A DNA stretch of 31,698 nt from Mesostigma viride (lineage: Eukaryota; Streptophyta; Mesostigmatophyceae; Mesostigmatales; Mesostigmataceae): positions 1 to 31,698 of the forward strand of contig RPFO01001455.1 in assembly GCA_009746045.1 (NCBI GenBank). Direction: 5' to 3'. The notes under the pieces were generated by a model. It searched no databases. It saw only the letters and a list, made by a program, of their open reading frames with translations, and was not told the origin of the DNA. Position numbers and translations under genes: made by a program. The first letter of the stretch is position 1. The number at the start of each line of letters is the position of its first letter. Of the stretch, positions 8,363 through 18,391 are shown piece by piece.

Positions 8363-9400
8363 ATGGCTCTCATCGGCAACTCCCCCTCCCTGCGCCAAGA
8401 CTACTTTGGCCTTGTGCCCTTTGATGAGCTGCCGCAGGACTGCAAGGAGTTTGCTGATGAGTACGAGTTCCGCGCGTTCAAGGGGTGCGAGGCACTTATC
8501 CCGTTTTCCAAGGCTACTGGAGAAGGGAATGTGACCAAGCTCCTGTCTCACGGTCGTCGTCAAAAGGAGATGGTAGACCGGGCGCTTTCTACGGCCGCCG
8601 TGCAAGACATCATGAACGTGCTGGAGGATAACGGAGTGGACTGCACCCTGCGCGACGTGCCCGGACGTTCAGCGGTATCTGGCCAGTATGCTAGCAAGGT
8701 GTTCATTTTTACCCTGGCTGTACAGCGTTTCCCGGCCTTTGGTCTGGTGGCCATGAAGGTGGCCAGCGAGCTGTTCGCTGGCGACTCCCTCAAGGTGGCC
8801 GAGCTGGCACTGGGCATCTACGCCCAGGACGTGGAGAACGGCAAGGCTCGCGACGAGGAGATGGAGAACCGCCTGCTGGCCGTGGTATCCGAGCACCAGG
8901 AGAGGCAGCTGGCCCTCATCCACCAGCACCACAACCTGCAGGTGGCCATGTTGAAGGACCTGGCGGAAAAGGTCACGGTATCGGAGAAGGAGAGAGCGGA
9001 GGCAGCAAAGCTTCAAAAGGAGCTGGTGCAGGCCAACAAGGAGCACGCCGCCAAGGTGGAGGACGCGCAGGCCCAGGTCACCGCCATACACAAGGAGCTC
9101 AAGTTCCAGGCCAAGCAGCACTTCCAGGACGAGCTGGCCACCGAGCGGAAGGCCGACAAGGACAAGTTCAACCTAGAGCAGGAGAGGGACAGGTTCGAGG
9201 CCGAGGCCGCCAAGTGGAAGGCCGCCTACCAGGAGCGCAGGCAGGAGCTGCTGGACAGATACGTCGACGTGGCCAACCAGTTCATGGACGTCGGCATCAA
9301 GCGCAAGAGGGACCTGGACGACGGGGACGACCCGCGCAAAGTCGTGCAAGACGTGATCGACGAGTGCCGCGACATCCTCAAGAAGGCCATGCGATACTAG
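8363..9400 (+). CDS. unrecognised protein with long C-terminal coiled coil
   Basis: A 345-residue protein in two parts. Residues 1 to about 160 look globular, with a hydrophobic run (FIFTLAVQRFPAFGLVAMKV). Residues about 165-300 are highly charged heptad-like helix (Glu/Lys/Ala/Gln-rich), followed by a basic KRKR and an acidic DDGDD patch. The layout of a globular N-terminus plus coiled coil recalls virus proteins of the BRO/KilA-N/MSV199 kind, but I see no diagnostic motif and do not claim that. The start is supported by the GTATACCACG motif just upstream, and AATAAA lies 27 bases after the stop, fitting a eukaryotic-type message. The neighbour downstream is the foldback mobile element. Codon use is strongly GC-ending, like the other virus-like genes. 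Confidence 0.65.
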   Translation: MALIGNSPSLRQDYFGLVPFDELPQDCKEFADEYEFRAFKGCEALIPFSKATGEGNVTKLLSHGRRQKEMVDRALSTAAVQDIMNVLEDNGVDCTLRDVPGRSAVSGQYASKVFIFTLAVQRFPAFGLVAMKVASELFAGDSLKVAELALGIYAQDVENGKARDEEMENRLLAVVSEHQERQLALIHQHHNLQVAMLKDLAEKVTVSEKERAEAAKLQKELVQANKEHAAKVEDAQAQVTAIHKELKFQAKQHFQDELATERKADKDKFNLEQERDRFEAEAAKWKAAYQERRQELLDRYVDVANQFMDVGIKRKRDLDDGDDPRKVVQDVIDECRDILKKAMRY

Positions 9401-9426
9401 TCGACCCTGGCCATCTGCACGCGCGC

Positions 9427-9513
9427 AATAAAGAGGGCAACAACGCAGGCAGAGCTCTCACTTTCCCACTTCAGGGGATGGGAACTTTTTACCTCCTAAC
9501 AGCCACCCCTGAA
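9427..9513 (+). terminator. AATAAA signal and 8-bp stem hairpin after the coiled-coil gene
   Basis: AATAAA at 9427-9432 follows the stop at 9400. Farther on, TTCAGGGG at 9470-9477 pairs with CCCCTGAA at 9506-9513, with a partial extension (TGG/CCA). The AATAAA is probably a polyadenylation signal; the hairpin could aid 3' end formation or be a tiny inverted-repeat relic. Confidence 0.4.
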
Positions 9514-9676
9514 CAATAAGGCTAAGGAGAAGGAATGGGACCGGCAACAGCCGACCAGAAGAATAAAGGGCTATCCGTGGCCCTACAATAAAGCAGTATG
9601 GTGTCCTATTCAATAATCAATCAATTAACAACATATATCCATTGCCTATTCAATTTAAATAGCAAAACAAGCAGTA

Positions 9677-9747
9677 AATAGGGGGTTACCTTGCGAAGCC
9701 GTAGGAGTGCCCCCAAAAGTGCCACAGCCGGCCAAGAACCCCCTATT
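9677..9747. repeat. 71-bp inverted repeat beside the foldback element
   Basis: AATAGGGGGTT at 9677-9687 pairs with AACCCCCTATT at 9737-9747, with further imperfect pairing inside. It ends ten bases before the left end of the large foldback element. Confidence 0.55.
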
Positions 9748-9906
9748 GACGTGGAGCCAACATTATCGCAAGCCAACCCCCTTTCAGGGTCCCAAAACCA
9801 CCTGGCAGGGTGCCAAAATACTAATATTCACCCCCTGAAAAGGCTTTCTCACTACCTGAGGGAGACCCAGCCAAAACCCCGGCTCAGACCCTGAGAAACC
9901 CCCCCG

Positions 9907-10642
9907 CCCTGGTTATTAGCCAGGGGGTGGGGATATTTTCTCCCCCCTCCCTGGTCCCCCATACCCGGCAGACTGCCACGTGTCACCCCCTGATTGGCTG
10001 GCTACTAGGCCTGATATAACCAGGGTGGAAATAGGCTCCGCCAGGGTGCTCCAAAAGCAAAAAAGCCCCATCACCTGGTTGGTGACGGGGCCCTGTCAGA
10101 TATTGACACCCGGCTGGTTTTCCCTTCAAATTTTGACAGGGTCCCTGGCCAGGAAAAAAATATCTAAAGCTACTATAGATATATTCTAGTATATCCAAGA
10201 TACTCCCGAGTACCAGGGAGTAGACTCGAATATCCCCCCTGGTCCCAAGGCGGCCGGGTCCACCCCAGAGATGCGCATCTCTGGGGTGGACCCGGCCGCC
10301 TTGGGACCAGGGGGGATATTCGAGTCTACTCCCTGGTACTCGGGAGTATCTTGGATATACTAGAATATATCTATAGTAGCTTTAGATATTTTTTTCCTGG
10401 CCAGGGACCCTGTCAAAATTTGAAGGGAAAACCAGCCGGGTGTCAATATCTGACAGGGCCCCGTCACCAACCAGGTGATGGGGCTTTTTTGCTTTTGGAG
10501 CACCCTGGCGGAGCCTATTTCCACCCTGGTTATATCAGGCCTAGTAGCCAGCCAATCAGGGGGTGACACGTGGCAGTCTGCCGGGTATGGGGGACCAGGG
10601 AGGGGGGAGAAAATATCCCCACCCCCTGGCTAATAACCAGGG
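9907..10642. repeat. 736-bp continuous palindrome
   Basis: Bases p and 20549-p are complementary across this span; the centre is ATGCGCAT at 10271-10278. I compared several stretches by eye and found no mismatch or spacer. Such a sequence can extrude as a cruciform and is hard to clone or assemble. Confidence 0.85.
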
Positions 10643-11655
10643 GCTGGTTTTTTTTAGTATGTTAAAATCCAGGGTTTATATTTTTAATAAACCCTTGAAT
10701 CTTTATTTCTGCTTTATTTCTTGTTGTTTCGTCATAAACTGTTACGCTAGCTATGTGAGAAGGAACAAGGGATTAATGTGTGATTGTTCCCCATGCTTAC
10801 CACACATGGATTGCCCCATTCAACACCACATACACTTGCCGTCCAGGTTTTACATCTCGGCTCGGGTAGCGTCAAATGTGGGCGAGCTGCAACTTCTGAT
10901 TTGCTGCTCAAATAATGCTTGATTTGAGGACCAGTGCCGCACTTGGAGCCAGTTCTTATGTAATGCACTATTCATGACTCCAATATGGTATAAAAGCAAT
11001 CATGTAACTGACACCATGGCACAGGTATGAGGCGTCTTGATGATCAACATGTGGAACAGTAACACTTCATTGACAGGCTGGCTTCAATTGCGTGCTTGCT
11101 ATCATAATTGTTAACTAGTGCCATAGTAGCCTGATAGCAAGATCGCGGCTCCGCGGAAGGTGACCACCAATTGCATTCACCAGCATTAAATATGGTCATC
11201 TTGGCAGTTCGTGCACTGAGCTACGACATATGCACAAATTAGCAGTCGGTTGTTATTGCTAAATGTTAATGTTGCAAATGCCTCTGGACACCATGTGCAT
11301 GTCATGTGGCCATGCATGACGCATGCCACATTATGACGCCACATGTGCCACCCATGCATCGAGCATAGCACACGCCATGCTCAAATTTTCCACGCATGCC
11401 AACCTTTCGCATATGCCCCACACGACAGCCATCCATGTGCACCGGATCAACAAGTTAACCATAGACATGATGTGCAATGTTTATGTAGTAACCCCAAGCG
11501 TCACGCACTGTCACCTGCATTTTTAATCCTATTTACTAATTTCGCAATGTGGAGTATCCCGCACTATCCAAGGCATCGCGGAGTACCCCGCCAATCCAAA
11601 ACAACCGGAATCACTAACCACCAATCCCAGCGAGCGAGCGAAGCGAGCGAGCACC

Positions 11656-12104
11656 GTACTGCGCACCAATCCGCGAGCGAAGCGAGCACCGTACTATTCC
11701 AGCGGGCAGCAGGCAGCGTACTGCGCACCAATCCGCGAGCGAAGCGAGCACCGTACTATTCTAGCGGGCAGCGGGCAGCGGTCAGCGGGCAGCGGGCAGC
11801 GGGCTGCTGGCTGCTGGCAGCGGGCAGCGGGCAGCGCGCAGCGGGCAGCGGGCAGCGGGCAGCGGGCAGCGGGCAGCGGGCTGCGGGCAGCGGGCAGCGG
11901 GCAGCGGGCAGCGGGCAGCGCGCAGCGGGCAGCGGGCAGCGGGCAGCGCGCAGCGGGCAGCGGGCAGCGGGCAGCGGGCAGCGCGCAGCGGGCAGCGGGC
12001 AGCGGGCAGCGGGCTGCGCGCAGCGGGCAGCGGGCAGCGGGCAGCGGGCTGCGGGCAGCGGGCAGCGGGCTGCGGGCTGCGGGCTGCGGGCAGCGGGCAG
12101 CGGG
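11656..12104. repeat. 63-bp direct repeat followed by a 7-bp minisatellite
   Basis: A sequence starting CGTACTGCGCACCAATCCGC occurs twice, near 11656 and 11719. From about 11764 to 12104 the heptamer GGGCAGC is repeated dozens of times with scattered variants (GCGCAGC, GGGCTGC). Open frames across it (GSGQRAA-type on +, PLPAARC-type on -) are consequences of the 7-base unit, not genes. Confidence 0.9.
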
Positions 12105-12357
12105 GCGAAGTACTGCCAAAAAAAGGGACCCTGTTTTGGGCTGGGCGAAGCCAGCGGGTGCCACTAGTGCTATTGTAAGACAGACCACAATGGCCACCGA
12201 GCAGCCCACCCATGCCGTAATGTCATCCCGTCATGTCACGGCATGCCACACACCAAGCATAATACACGCCATGCAATTAAGCATCTCGACCACCCTACAC
12301 TCCCGGCTGGCCCATGCCGCCCACGCCACCCGCGCCACACAAGGCAAGACAATGTAT

Positions 12358-13136
12358 TCAGTCATCATCCATGCTGTCGTTCTCCTCGTCGCTGGGCTGG
12401 CTGGCCTCCTCCACATCCTCCTCGCCCAAGTCACTGTCCTCCAAATCTGCAGCATTGTAGGAGTGACGCGTGGCAGTTGCCGCCCGCCTCAACTGCTTCC
12501 TCCCTCCTCCGAGGGGTGCCGCACGACTTGTGCCAGCTGCCGGGTGCGCTGGCGGCTGCCCGCGCCTCCCACGAGTCTGCACGCCCCTACCGCACGCCTC
12601 GCGTAGAAGGCTCCGCATGTGCGGATGCATCCTCCTCGGCCACGTCAGGCTCAGCCCCTGCAGTCTGCCCAGCCGAGCCCTGCAGCTTCAGGTCCCCCGC
12701 TGCAAGAATGCCCTCCTCAAGCTGTGGGATAACGATCCCAGGGCACGACAAGTCCGTGCTTCTGCAGCAGACTGACCACGAATTAGCTGCGCTCCTCCTG
12801 CTTTTGCAAGCCAAGGTACTTTTCTCTGGCTGCACACCAGACTCGGAAATCCCGGACTGAGGTGCCGACTGGTCCCATGCAATCCTTTTGGCAGCATGTG
12901 CGAATAAGGCTCATGTCAGCGACGATGACGCTGTCCACCAGTTTCTCTGACCGCACCGTGGCGATGCTCTTTCTCCCTGCTTGCCTGCGTTCGCTACCAA
13001 GGCAGCCAGCTGCCCCCGGCTGGTTAGAATCCGTGCCGAGAGAGCCAACATTGGTGACGCACACGCTACCATCCCTGTCGACAAAGGCTGCTGTCCTGCC
13101 GCCGGGGGTGGCTGACCTCGAACAAGAAGACGCCAT
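12358..13136 (-). pseudogene. possible transposase remnant with CC..C motif and acidic tail
   Basis: From the ATG at 13136 the - strand frame reads MASSCSRSATPGG and onward to TCCQKDCMGPVG, then REKYLGLQKQEERS, and stops at about 12783. The same frame continues past the stop with protein-like sequence (FVVSLLQKHGL). Farther on, other frames give an acidic Ala/Glu-rich stretch (12590-12750) and a C-terminal tail ending DSDLGEEDVEEASQPSDEE at 12358. Cys pairs followed by an R-x2-Y-x2-L segment often precede the catalytic domain of eukaryotic transposases (recalled, not searched); that domain is absent here. It may be an internally deleted transposase gene, or a gene with unrecognised introns. 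Position inside the inner element supports the first reading. Confidence 0.3.
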
Positions 13137-13491
13137 TTTCAACGAATGGTGCGCAGCTGTCAACTGAACGTGGACCTGTCCACATGACCGACTGATAGAG
13201 AAACTAGTAGTCAATGCACAACTCCTACAGAAGACTGAGCTAATTTCCACACATTTACATCAGTTCATCCTCGTAATGCATTACTACCTCGTAACACATT
13301 CACAAGCAGTTAGTCGACAGTGGCAAAATGCAGTTGCCGCGGAAGTACGCAGGTTGGCGTGGGACAAGCCAACCTGGCAGTGAAGTGTCATGCATAATAC
13401 GCGGGGAAGCGCCTGAGTTAGGCGGGAAGTCGAGTTGGTCGGCGAGCTGACAGGTTGTTCACCGACTTGCAGGCACCAAATTACGAGATGG

Positions 13492-14083
13492 TCAATTGCC
13501 AACCGAGATGTCAAGTTGTCAAACGAGATGTGTGGGCGGTTCCGCTTACGGTCAAACGAGATGTCAAGTTGACAACCGAAGTGCCTCCTGAACTGTCAAC
13601 TAAAAGTCTAAAGCCGCAATCGACAGTACTACAAGTTGACAGTTCAGAAGGTAGGCAATTGCGCAAAACCGACCTACCTTCTGAACTGTCAACTTGTAGT
13701 ACTGTCGATTGCAGCTTTAGACTTTTAGTTGACAGTTCAGAAGGTAGGCAATTGCGCAAAACCGACCTACCTTCTGAACTGTCAACTTGTAGTACTGTCG
13801 ATTGCGGCTTTAGACTTTTAGTTGACAGTTCAGAAGGTAGGCAATTGCGCAAAACCGGCCTACCTTCTGAACTGTCAACTAAAAGTCTAAATCGATTGCG
13901 GCTTTAGACTTTTAGTTGACAGTTCAGAAGGTAGGCAATTGCGCAAAACCGGCCTACCTTCTGAACTGTCAACTTGTAGTACTGTCGATTGCGGCTTTAG
14001 ACTTTTAGTTGACAGTTCAGGAGGCACTTCGGTTGTCAACTTGACATCTCGTTTGACAACTTGACATCTCGGTTGGCAATTGA
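13492..14083. repeat. 592-bp foldback array of ~93-bp hairpin units
   Basis: The ends are inverted copies (TCAATTGCCAACCGAGATGT at the left, its complement at the right). Inside, a unit built of opposed arms (GACAGTTCAGAAGGTAGGC and its complement) recurs, with the linker AATTGCGCAAAACCG marking about 13651, 13744, 13837 and 13931. Each unit can form its own hairpin, and the whole can also fold end to end. It lies between the two divergent genes of the inner element, where a promoter or replication signal might sit. Confidence 0.85.
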
Positions 14084-14208
14084 AACAGGTTTGCTCAACG
14101 GAGGCTGTGAGCGCGGGAGTTCCAACTTTAATTGTGCCCGCAAGTCGCAAAGCGCATTGATCAACCGGCTCTGACTATGATCAGTAACAATTACGTGAGG
14201 TTTCTCCC

Positions 14209-16968
14209 ATGCCTACTGCCGACGATGCATTGGACGATGCTAACTGTGAGGCTGGTATCGCGGAGTGCCATGTAGCCTCCGCAAATGGCAATGACCCTAA
14301 GTTTCTCAAGGGCGCTACCTGCGAATGCTCCGGAAAGTGCGGGAGAAAGGCGCATGCTGCATGCACGTTTTTGCTGTCACCGAACCCTACCGGTACTAAC
14401 AGCAGTGGACAGACTGTTTGGAAATGTGTGCAGTGCACGGTGCCCGATGCTCAGTTACCAGGAGATGCCCCAGACGATGCGGCCATGGCTGCCTTTGCTA
14501 ACAGGTTTAGGCTGCGTCCCAACGACCCCACCTCACTGGCACGGCAGCTAGAGGTGGATTTCGGAGCAGGGTCCTCACCAGGAATCACGCATCCGGGAAC
14601 GGCTGCGACATCTGGGGTCACACAGGAAACGCCGCAGAGCCACTTGCCGGAAGTCTCAGGGCTGGCGAACGGCGATGTGCAGCCGTCCGGTGAAGTGCCG
14701 CAAACGACGCTGAGCAACGCGACGGCGGAAGGAGTTCCTATCACTGTAGGAGTTCCTGTTGACACTCCTTTGGTTTCTCAGAGTGAGACCGGCACCTCGC
14801 CGGTCGAGTTTGCTCCTGGCGGCTCGTTATACCAGGTGTGTTTGAAGGAAAACTGTTTCTGTGACATGTATTTGGATTGGCTTGCTTGACAATGCTATAG
14901 ACTGTGTGTACAGTAGTGCTCTACACTGTGTGTATATAAAACCCTGCACGGCTTGGCACTATAAAATATAAAATTTCACTCGTGGGGGGTTGCAAAGCGG
15001 TAGGGCTGCGGGCTCAACGCTATGCCTGAGTTTGCACGCCCCCGCGAGGGAATCTGTTTCTCTTGGACGTAGGAAGGCACTCGGATTGAACTTAGCTTCA
15101 GCCACCTAGACTATGGCTTGCTTGTTGATTGTGATTCAATGGGAATGGTAGCTGACTAGTGCTTGCGTTTTTATGTAAATTGCATTGCTTGTCTTCCCAT
15201 ATACCGCGACTTTTGCAGGGAACGGTCTCCTGGACAAATGCTGCTGGACAATTTTGTCAAGTCAGTGTGGGTGACGTGGTCGCCCCACACAGCTACGTGT
15301 CAGACCAAGCGTGCTGCGTGGTTATTGTGCACCCAAATGCCGGTTTCGTGCTGGCACCTACAAACTGCAGGGTCGGGCCAGACAATCGATCATGCAGTCG
15401 GGTGCGTCAGCATTGTGACGAGAATACGTTGCGACTTTGGCATGAATTCTATTACCTGCGCTGCATGCACCGCCACTGATGAGCCTCCATGCACACCAGT
15501 CGTGAGGCGCGGGAGCAAATCAGTCATGAAGGTTACCGGTGGGCTCCAAGTCTTGTCGGTCCAGCAGTGCCACAACGCACTGCACAATCTCACCGCAACA
15601 GCGGCTTTGGCCCATGCGCGGTGAGCTCCATTACCCCTGGCCAACCAACTCCAGCGATCACGGCCATGCCGGCCACAGAAACAGAGAGCCAGCGAAACAA
15701 GGTCATCGAACCGAGTGCGCCCACGGCAGAGCCTACGGCAGCGACCCGGACCAGGGCTGGAGCCGCGCCCAAGGCAGCGGCAACCACGGCAGCGGGATCC
15801 AAGGGAGCCGGGTCCAAAGCTGCACCCGCGCCCAAGGCAGCGGCAAGCACGGCAACAAGACAAAAGAGGAAGGTGGCACCTTCTGCTGGCAAGGAAAACA
15901 TTCGACCAACATCCAATGGCCAAGCTAAGGGCGTATCCAGGGCAGCTAAAGGCAGGGTTGCTGTGGTGTCTGTGGATGACGATGAGGATTGGATTGACCA
16001 GTCATGGTGCGGACATGATGATTACAGACACCGACGATGAAACCATGCTTGCACACCAAGAAGCACAGCCACTGGCGACCAGGCAAAGCGTGCAGCGCGC
16101 ATCTGACAACAAGCTGCAGCAGTACACTAAGGAGCTGGAAAATGCAGCTGGAGAGCGGCGCAAGATGGAGGAAGAGCGGCGCAAGATGGAGGAAGAGCGG
16201 CGCAAGTTGGAGCAAGAGCGGCGCAAGTTGGAGGAAGAGGTGGCGCAGCTACGTAAGCGCGGGGAGGAGTCGCAGCAGCCGCAGTCGCTGCCGTCGCAGC
16301 AGCCGCAGTCGCTGCCGTCGCAGCAGCCGCAGTCGCTGCCGTCGCAGCAGCCGCAGTCGCTGCCGTCACTGCCGTGGCCACTGCTGCAACGGCAGCAGCC
16401 TCTGCCGCCATCACCATCACCACAGCCATCGCAAACAAGTCAGCCGATCCTGCAGCAGCTGTTGGACATGTTGGAGCCGCAGCCGCACTTGCAGCCGGTG
16501 CCACCCCCGCCGCCACCGCCTCCGCCACAGCAGCCACAACCGCAGCTGCAGCCGCAAACGAGGTTGCAGTTTTTGCAACAGATGTGGCATCTAGTGGAGC
16601 AGCAGCCGCGGGAGCAGCAGCAGCAGTTCTTGCACCAGATGTTGCAGCCTGTTCAGCCGCAGTTGCAGCGAAACTATGGGTTGCTGGGCATCGGCATGGG
16701 CGATACATCAGCAGTCAGAAGCATGAGCGACCGCGGTGTTCTCAACCATTCAGGCATGGCAGCTGACCATGGTGTACAGCTAGCCATGCACGGGCTGGCA
16801 GACACGATGGATCGCTTTGCATGCCTCCTAGTACCTAACAGCCGTACTGAGTCCCATGGCGCTCTGCCACTGTCGGCGTACCATGGCAATGCCAGCGCGG
16901 GGCGCGGGTTGCCGTACCAGTTCAACGGCAGCATCTATGGGCAACCTAGCGGGTGTCACATGCAATAG
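14209..16968 (+). CDS. PHD-finger-like multi-exon gene in the inner element
   Basis: Exon 1 starts at the ATG at 14209 and encodes a PHD-like zinc region: TCECSGKCGRKAHAAC followed by VWKCVQC, close to the C-x2-C/H-x2-C/C-x2-C pattern though the first pair is irregular. A donor CAG|GTGTGT near 14832 and an acceptor TTTTGCAG near 15217 join in phase to an exon reading GTVSWTNAAGQFCQVSVGD. Farther exons give an Ala/Thr/Lys-rich region (15500-16000), then a Glu/Arg coiled coil (ERRKMEEERRKMEEE) and a Gln/Pro-rich tail with a 24-base repeat at about 16271-16366, ending TAG at 16968. PHD fingers read histone tails, so targeting or silencing avoidance is conceivable for an element-borne protein. 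Exon limits between 15400 and 16030 are unclear; one frame change there needs a short intron or an indel. A tRNA-like stretch near 15000 was rejected. Confidence 0.5.
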
Positions 16969-17379
16969 TAGGTGCTGCCATCCTTTTGTTAGAGGCTGAC
17001 CAGTGACCAAGGTACAGTGACCTATCGGTGGAGACAACTTTCTTGCCAATGTGGCTGGCTTTTAGTGGCTACCTTGGACATAGCAGGATGACAAGGTATT
17101 GGGCTTGCGAAAAATGTGATGGCCAAGAGAGTCAGCATGTAAGCTGGCTGCCATTTCGTCTTGACAGTGCCCAGCTGCACTTGACATCATAAAGGTTCTT
17201 GTGCTGGGTCCCTCATGCAATATACTTGGACTGCAGCTCCTTGATCAGTAGTTGTTGTGACTTCAAACTGCATTGGCATGGTCATAACACAGGCAAGTAG
17301 GCACAAGAAGCACACACACATCATTGATGAAAATCACGCGCATTGTAATATGGCATGGGATGTGCCAGGGCACTTAACT

Positions 17380-17625
17380 GGTGCATGGGGCATGGAGCAT
17401 GTAGCAATCAGGCCATATATATGGCCGGGCATGGGGGGCTTGGTTTTGGGCACATGGGGCATGGGGCATGGGGCATGGGGTATGGGGGAATGGGAGCAAC
17501 GATGTTTGACAGTTGGCTTGCGGTTCGTGGCATGTGTGGCATGGAGCATCGAACATGCTGTAGAAGGGCATGGGGCATGGGGCATGATGGGGCATGAGCC
17601 ATGGGGCATGGGGCATATTAGAGCA
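17380..17625. repeat. GGGCATG minisatellite
   Basis: The heptamer GGGCATG and close variants recur through this span, near the right end of the inner element, mirroring the minisatellite near its left side. From 16969 to 17380 I see no gene. Confidence 0.85.
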
Positions 17626-17840
17626 TCACTAGGGCACAGTTCCAGGGCATGTGGCAGGTGGTTTAGGTGGCCAAAAGCATGGGAAATGTCGCATCTTGAT
17701 AAATTTTTAATAAACGGTTCAGATTTTAACATACTAAAAAAAACCAGCCCCTGAGGGCGGGGGGGGTTTCTCAGGGTCTGAGCCGGGGTTTTGGCTGGGT
17801 CTCCCTCAGGTAGTGAGAAAGCCTTTTCAGGGGGTGAATA

Positions 17841-18272
17841 TTAGTATTTTGGCACCCTGCCAGGTGGTTTTGGGACCCTGAAAGGGGGTTGGCTTGCGAT
17901 AATGTTGCGGAATATCTCGCCCCTGTTTGTCGCTGTCTTTTTTCCACCAGGGGGGTCGGTCTTGTTGCGCTTCTTGGCCCCGGCGCCGTCGAACGTGTCC
18001 TTGTACTTCCTGTACGTGGGCAGGATGTCCAGGAGGAACTCGTCATACTCCCCCCCCTCCACCTTGGCTATGGTGCTTCTAAGGGCCCGCGCGGCCGACC
18101 TGGCCTTCATTTTGGCGTCCCAATCTTGTGTCGACTGCGCTTCCCGTTCGAGTTTATCGGCCTCCTCTTTCCATTGACCGAGATTCTGTTGCCTACTCTG
18201 CAGGGTGTCGATGCATTGCTGCATGACGGCCTCCACGGTGTAGTGAGTGACACCGGACATCGCGTCCGGCAC
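17841..18272 (-). pseudogene. virus-like coiled-coil protein truncated by the foldback element
   Basis: The - strand frame starts at 18272 (MPDAMSGVTHYTVEAV) and gives a charged helical protein (QWKEEADKLEREAQSTQDW) with a Lys-rich C-terminal part (GAKKRNKTDPPGGKK). At 17907 it enters the terminal repeat of the foldback element, which supplies the last 20 or so residues and the stop at 17841. The original C-terminus is therefore replaced; its length is unknown. The left flank of the element (before 9758) gives no clear continuation. The gene is divergent from the + gene at 18392, sharing a 119-base region. No family is recognised. The product may still be stable, since only the tail was exchanged. 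Confidence 0.6.
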
Positions 18273-18336
18273 GTCCTACGATACACAGACAAAAAAAAGC
18301 TGGATGCGTTCCCCAACGGGGGGTGAGGGTGTGCGC

Positions 18337-18346
18337 TTATAACACG
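18337..18346 (+). promoter_or_regulatory. TTATAACACG motif between divergent genes
   Basis: TTATAACACG lies 45 bases before the ATG at 18392 and is followed by the palindrome GGATAAATTATCC. It matches the motif abutting the SNase-like start. The spacing is longer here, so it may act as a promoter core rather than at the start codon. Confidence 0.35.
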
Positions 18347-18391
18347 GGATAAATTATCCAGGCTTAGTTCATACACGGTCACACACACAAC

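Larger units (their letters stand above)
10638..17753. mobile_element. 7.1-kb element with 32-bp perfect TIRs
   Basis: Its termini are perfect 32-base inverted repeats beginning CAGGGGCTGGTTTTTTTTAG, at 10638-10669 and 17722-17753. AGGG occurs at both junctions (10639-10642 and 17754-17757) and may be a 4-base target duplication, or simply part of the target. The interior holds a - strand gene remnant with a Cys motif, a central 592-bp foldback array, a + strand PHD-like multi-exon gene, and minisatellites near both ends. The CAGGGG terminus occurs in several eukaryotic cut-and-paste superfamilies, so I do not assign one. No complete transposase is recognisable. The gap 10690-11650 shows no gene. 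Confidence 0.7.
9758..17907. mobile_element. foldback element with 517-bp arms, split by an inner element
   Basis: The left arm (9758-10274) is mirrored by 10275-10642 and then, after a 7.1-kb interruption, by 17758-17907. Without the interruption the unit would be about 1.03 kb: two essentially identical arms meeting at GAGATGCGCATCTC with no loop. Both outer ends read CAACATTATCGCAAGCC going inward. The only difference I found is a C7 versus G8 run at 9899-9905 and 17759-17766. I see no convincing target duplication outside the ends. There is no transposase in the arms; short open frames there are palindrome artefacts. The right end lies inside the 3' part of a virus-like gene, so the element inserted after that gene arrived. 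Near-perfect arm identity implies a young insertion or active correction. Confidence 0.75.

Noticed and set aside
9980-10569. Mirror-image pairs of 69- and 71-residue frames
   Set aside because: They are the same sequence read on both arms of the palindrome, with no recognisable protein features.
11343-12167. Long + frame (GSGQRAA repeats) and matching - frames
   Set aside because: Produced by the 7-base minisatellite GGGCAGC; no unique protein-like sequence beyond it.
13492-14083. CRISPR-like repeat array
   Set aside because: Units are self-complementary and contiguous, without unique spacers, and no cas gene is near.
14979-15053. tRNA-like stretch starting GTGGGGGGTTGCAAAGCGG
   Set aside because: The outer bases pair (TTGCAAA with TTTGCA), but there is no proper anticodon stem or T-arm consensus.
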